Origin: Pseudoruegeria sp039972875
Lineage (GTDB): Bacteria > Pseudomonadota > Alphaproteobacteria > Rhodobacterales > Rhodobacteraceae
DNA: 64,000 bases
Assembly: GCA_039972875.1 (NCBI GenBank)
Contig: JBDWMA010000012.1
Location: 134,673-198,672 of the forward strand
Reading direction: 5' to 3'
Shown one piece after another: positions 62,601 through 64,000 of this stretch. The position numbers were made by a program, and so were the translations under genes. Below the pieces are notes generated by a model, which was not told the origin of the DNA, did no database searches, and saw nothing but the letters and a program-made list of their open reading frames with translations. Position 1 is the stretch's first letter. Each line of letters begins with the position of its first letter.

Positions 62601-63802
62601 GCTGGCGTGGCGGTATCAACAGGCTGCAATGCGGTGTCGGCCTTGCCCCCTTGCGCCGTTGTCGCTTTGCCGTCCAGCGCGGCTTGCAAGCCGGTCACGG
62701 TGTCGATCCCTTGCGTTCCAGTGTGACTGCCACGGGCCTTGAGATAGGCATCCGAAGCGTTGGCCGTCGCGCCTGGTGCGATCCCCGACAATTTCGTCCG
62801 CTCAGTCGCCGTCATAATTTTAGCAGATTCGGTTTCAGCAAGCGCCGAAACGTCAGCGCCAGACTGCAATGCCGTGTCGGCCTTGCTCCCTTGCGCCGCC
62901 GTGGCCTTGCCGTCAAGCGCACCCTGCAGGCCGGTCACGGTGTCGATCCCTTGCGTTCCAGTGTGGTAGCCGCGATCCTTGAGATTGGCATCCGTAGCGT
63001 TGGCCGTTGCACCTGGTGCGATCGCATCCACTTTTTCTTTGAGTGCCGTCGTGAAAGACTGCTGCGTCCCATCGAGAGCAGTCGTTCTCGCCTGAAACAC
63101 TGTTCCAAAAGCGGCTGCCAGCCAGGTCTTCAGCGTCGACAAGTTCGTTTTTTTCAGGCCAAAATTGCCCTCGCTATCCAGAAGCGCCAATCGGTCATCC
63201 CACACCAGCGCGCCTTTAGTTTCCGCGTCCTTCATCACAACTTGTGTATTGTCCGCCCCCTCGGCGACACCCATGGCAGCGCGGACGACGGCAAGCGTTG
63301 CATTCGTTGGCTTACCGTCTTCGACTTCGGACGGATCGCGCCATTTCATAGTACCCGGTGACATATCCGCTAATTTTGCATTGCCTACAGCTTTCTCATC
63401 AATATCCGAACCTGCAATGGTGCTCTTTGTCGCCAAAGCGCCAAGCGATTGAGTTAGAACCTCCAAATCAATGATGGATGCTAACAACGACACGTCATTA
63501 TCGCCTATCCGTTCCCAGCGCCCCCAGTCGCTGTTCCAAGAATATCGACCCGCGTTATCAACAGCACCGTCGTCGTATCCGTCAGCACTTGCTTGTTGGT
63601 GCGTACCAGAGTCTTCGGACAAAACCTCTCCGCCTTGCCCGTCATTACCTCCGTCAATGGCCTTTAAATCGGCCCATGTCCCTTTGACAATCTGGTTGGT
63701 TGTAATCGCATATTCGATTGCCCTGGCAGCCTCTGACAGAATTGGGTTATAGTCATCAGAAAACGGGCTGCCCCCCAAGGCATCCTTGATTGATTTTGTC
63801 AT
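59636..63802 (-). CDS. Phage tail fibre with SGNH-esterase-like region, 1388 aa
   Basis: N-terminal part (1-100) is a virion-attachment region; the middle has fibre-type repeats, with an 80-residue period visible at about residues 262-393 (HTGTQGIDTVTGLQ twice) and further ATTAERGKLS-type turns. The C-terminal region (about 1040-1250) resembles SGNH carbohydrate esterases: SILLAGQSFMS with Ser 1045, ICFFQLGTSSM near 1148 and SEVHLT with His near 1239. The usual Asp three residues before the His is Ser, so activity is not sure. AGGA lies before the ATG. Confidence 0.85.
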   Translation of the reverse strand: MTKSIKDALGGSPFSDDYNPILSEAARAIEYAITTNQIVKGTWADLKAIDGGNDGQGGEVLSEDSGTHQQASADGYDDGAVDNAGRYSWNSDWGRWERIGDNDVSLLASIIDLEVLTQSLGALATKSTIAGSDIDEKAVGNAKLADMSPGTMKWRDPSEVEDGKPTNATLAVVRAAMGVAEGADNTQVVMKDAETKGALVWDDRLALLDSEGNFGLKKTNLSTLKTWLAAAFGTVFQARTTALDGTQQSFTTALKEKVDAIAPGATANATDANLKDRGYHTGTQGIDTVTGLQGALDGKATAAQGSKADTALQSGADVSALAETESAKIMTATERTKLSGIAPGATANASDAYLKARGSHTGTQGIDTVTGLQAALDGKATTAQGGKADTALQPVDTATPATLAAWSEASTGALADRDPLTVGTIVNNTAFGPALRLASADIPASPGYLDQSPRQIFHLSGDEQITFKMRLQRTLDSADPIDSTVAIYVRDLASDLTHLTASIAYTGTPTVADSAVYVDFTVGRQAGADIVISGSAAAFSVFYRVFSDAGELDLGAAVWSRDGFASADREALTDLKDDAVLKTGDQTIAGEKTFTSPPVSSGDATTNTQLIRKGQLSAVATSGDTDDLTEGSTQLLLTTAERGKLSNVTVTSAVDLDAIDARVTELDASVILKGAFNPVSGAFPGAGLAQAGESWVVNNIPGNVGAVIDGVEFNPGDQVIALVDDAPTDTYEDNWLKIDSTSQVSSVVGEFGAVTVTQIIAAIKAEADTNFPTDAEMVNLATGHLQATTQHQSRDAGQAIWVTSDAVLYPRMRIERDGAAAVNTSGAPAGGFVSVALETAGTATRFYWVDLSTGDIETAETMPTLSTSIVILGSSRAGSYCDKTGLPVIIRDDAAQRNNIIPIGVSGLIGGAMPNAEKNSPDIQNVSSTKWTEYSPHGTGGLLRSTTAGAKISLTHLPIGHEVLIQDAVNSADAADRVEIFVGHDRNNFNGGGGGSIKVDSRFGVVSIRNNQGVLSATAEGSIDYTQSAMTTFVAETSILLAGQSFMSRFAADGGVGGFTAGLRSEDDWLESPVDESIRFIQGATGGSTIFKSEAADGQEYWIDDDTSDDPLDWIDGSCMDTLRAALDEAVTTDGQPKPNICFFQLGTSSMAAVDNGDTDLAKTRAGYKWIWSEIRDETRTGDNVRIIASVPGGVVADTPRGASGIRQALLDEIEDNTWAYQGPETYDLFRETAESEVHLTKSSFWAWGRRWSRHYANRDHAQTNNLGPTANVVLHSDTTRAVVNVVSADGLDIDAALGNHNAKTMVADYPHSVGFIAAGTDAADTLVGYSVFCQKADEAEYTFQTGGDLTGAKVIFPAGLVADVATGNFIRDSDGLPLRSFVSGAIT
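62624..63017 (-). repeat. Internal 154-bp direct repeats in the tail-fibre gene
   Basis: 62624-62777 and 62864-63017 are near-identical and offset by exactly 240 bp (80 codons). Confidence 0.85.
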
Positions 63803-63813
63803 TTTCGATTTTC

Positions 63814-64000
63814 CTAGATGTTAACTGTTTGCGGGCCGCTGTTTGGCCCTTCGACGCCGCTGGCGTTGATCGGTACCGCCCAATAGGCGTAATGCCCCGT
63901 CGCCAGCGCGGGATCTGTGTAGGCATCGGTTGTTGATGAAATCCCGAATTCAGTGCGGATCAGGTTGGCACCGGCAATGTCATAAGCACCGGAATATCCA
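63814..64000 (-). CDS. Phage tail protein, C-terminal end only
   Basis: The minus strand is open from the right edge to a TAG at 63814-63816. The visible 62 residues (including DAYTDPALATGHYAYWAVPI and the end EGPNSGPQTVNI) resemble a fibronectin-type module at the end of a tail-tip protein. The gene lies 11 bp upstream of the tail-fibre gene, in the same direction. The 5' part is outside the window. Confidence 0.75.
   Translation of the reverse strand, partial: GYSGAYDIAGANLIRTEFGISSTTDAYTDPALATGHYAYWAVPINASGVEGPNSGPQTVNI

Larger units (their letters stand above)
53073..64000. mobile_element. Prophage or phage-derived island, one end, extends past the window
   Basis: From the tRNA-Gly 3' end onward the gene content changes to phage type: Cro/CI-like regulator, Gp49-family protein, Rz/Rz1, endolysin, holin, tail fibre and another tail protein. 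Structural genes read towards the tRNA. No integrase or second attachment site is in view, so its full size and whether it is intact cannot be told. Confidence 0.85.

Noticed and set aside
62429..63361. 310-aa plus-strand open frame inside the tail-fibre gene
   Set aside because: It is the shadow of the GC-rich repeat part of the real minus-strand gene and has Arg/Cys-rich composition without domains.
53073..64000. Gene transfer agent cluster of Rhodobacter type
   Set aside because: The layout with spanins, holin, a Cro-like regulator and a long tail fibre at a tRNA does not match the known gene transfer agent cluster.
1..64000. CRISPR array or rRNA operon
   Set aside because: No set of regularly spaced direct repeats and no rRNA sequence was seen.

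Overview
The window looks like a chromosomal segment of a marine alphaproteobacterium of the order Rhodobacterales (roseobacter group). The grounds are an IscR lacking the usual cysteine cluster ligands, a perfect Irr-type iron box on the suf promoter, an alphaproteobacterial SOS box (GTTC-N7-GTTC) upstream of recA, the cell-cycle kinase CckA, and a B12-dependent one-carbon cluster with a RamA-like activator. Assignments rest on reading the sequence and its translations. No database search was run.

From 1 to about 53 kb the window is ordinary core chromosome. It opens with a peptide-type ABC binding protein and a LysR regulator, then tRNA-Arg(CCG). Next is a long minus-strand suf operon for Fe-S cluster assembly (11.8 down to 3.3 kb): iscR, an unknown gene, a NifS/IscS-type desulfurase, sufB, a 60-aa membrane protein, a YbjQ-like protein, sufC, sufD, two Yip1-like membrane proteins and sufS. 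Its promoter has a -10 box lying inside the iron box. Divergent to it are an alpha/beta hydrolase, a small protein and a tandem-HD protein, followed by icd, an SMR efflux protein and typA. Then come alaS and recA, a sulfotransferase-like gene, cckA, an RsmB-type methyltransferase, guaB and a Crp/Fnr regulator. aroK-aroB lie divergent from a secreted protein and xerD. After these are a phosphoesterase, a CorC-type transporter, a HerA-like ATPase, DUF808 and IalB-like proteins.

From 40 to 45 kb is an envelope block: a KAS enzyme, a dedicated ACP and an LpxD-type acyltransferase downstream of an L,D-transpeptidase, with a divergent MepK-like (DUF882) endopeptidase. From 45 to 53 kb come rlmE, a Ppx/GppA phosphatase and a one-carbon cluster: a virulence-factor-family protein, a MetF-like reductase, methyl-THF:corrinoid methyltransferase, a membrane protein and the RamA-like corrinoid activator. 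The methyltransferase and the activator both end in Gly/Arg-rich tails.

A tRNA-Gly(CCC) gene at 52999-53072 marks the border of a prophage or phage-derived island that runs past the right edge. It begins with a small zinc-ribbon gene, a 20-bp palindrome, two very short membrane-peptide ORFs and a Cro/CI-type regulator. Then come a 543-aa polytopic membrane protein of unknown function flanked by non-coding or decayed DNA, a membrane-anchored unknown and a resolvase-like protein that has lost its catalytic serine. Five TGTAGAAAA boxes lie upstream of that protein. The remaining genes are a Gp49-family protein, an overlapping Rz/Rz1 spanin pair, an amidase endolysin, a holin, a 1388-aa tail fibre with an SGNH-esterase-like region, and the end of another tail gene. 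No integrase is visible; it is presumably beyond the right edge.

Two strong intrinsic terminators, at about 38.2 kb (+) and 49.86 kb (-), have no protein gene to terminate and are proposed as the 3' ends of small RNAs.
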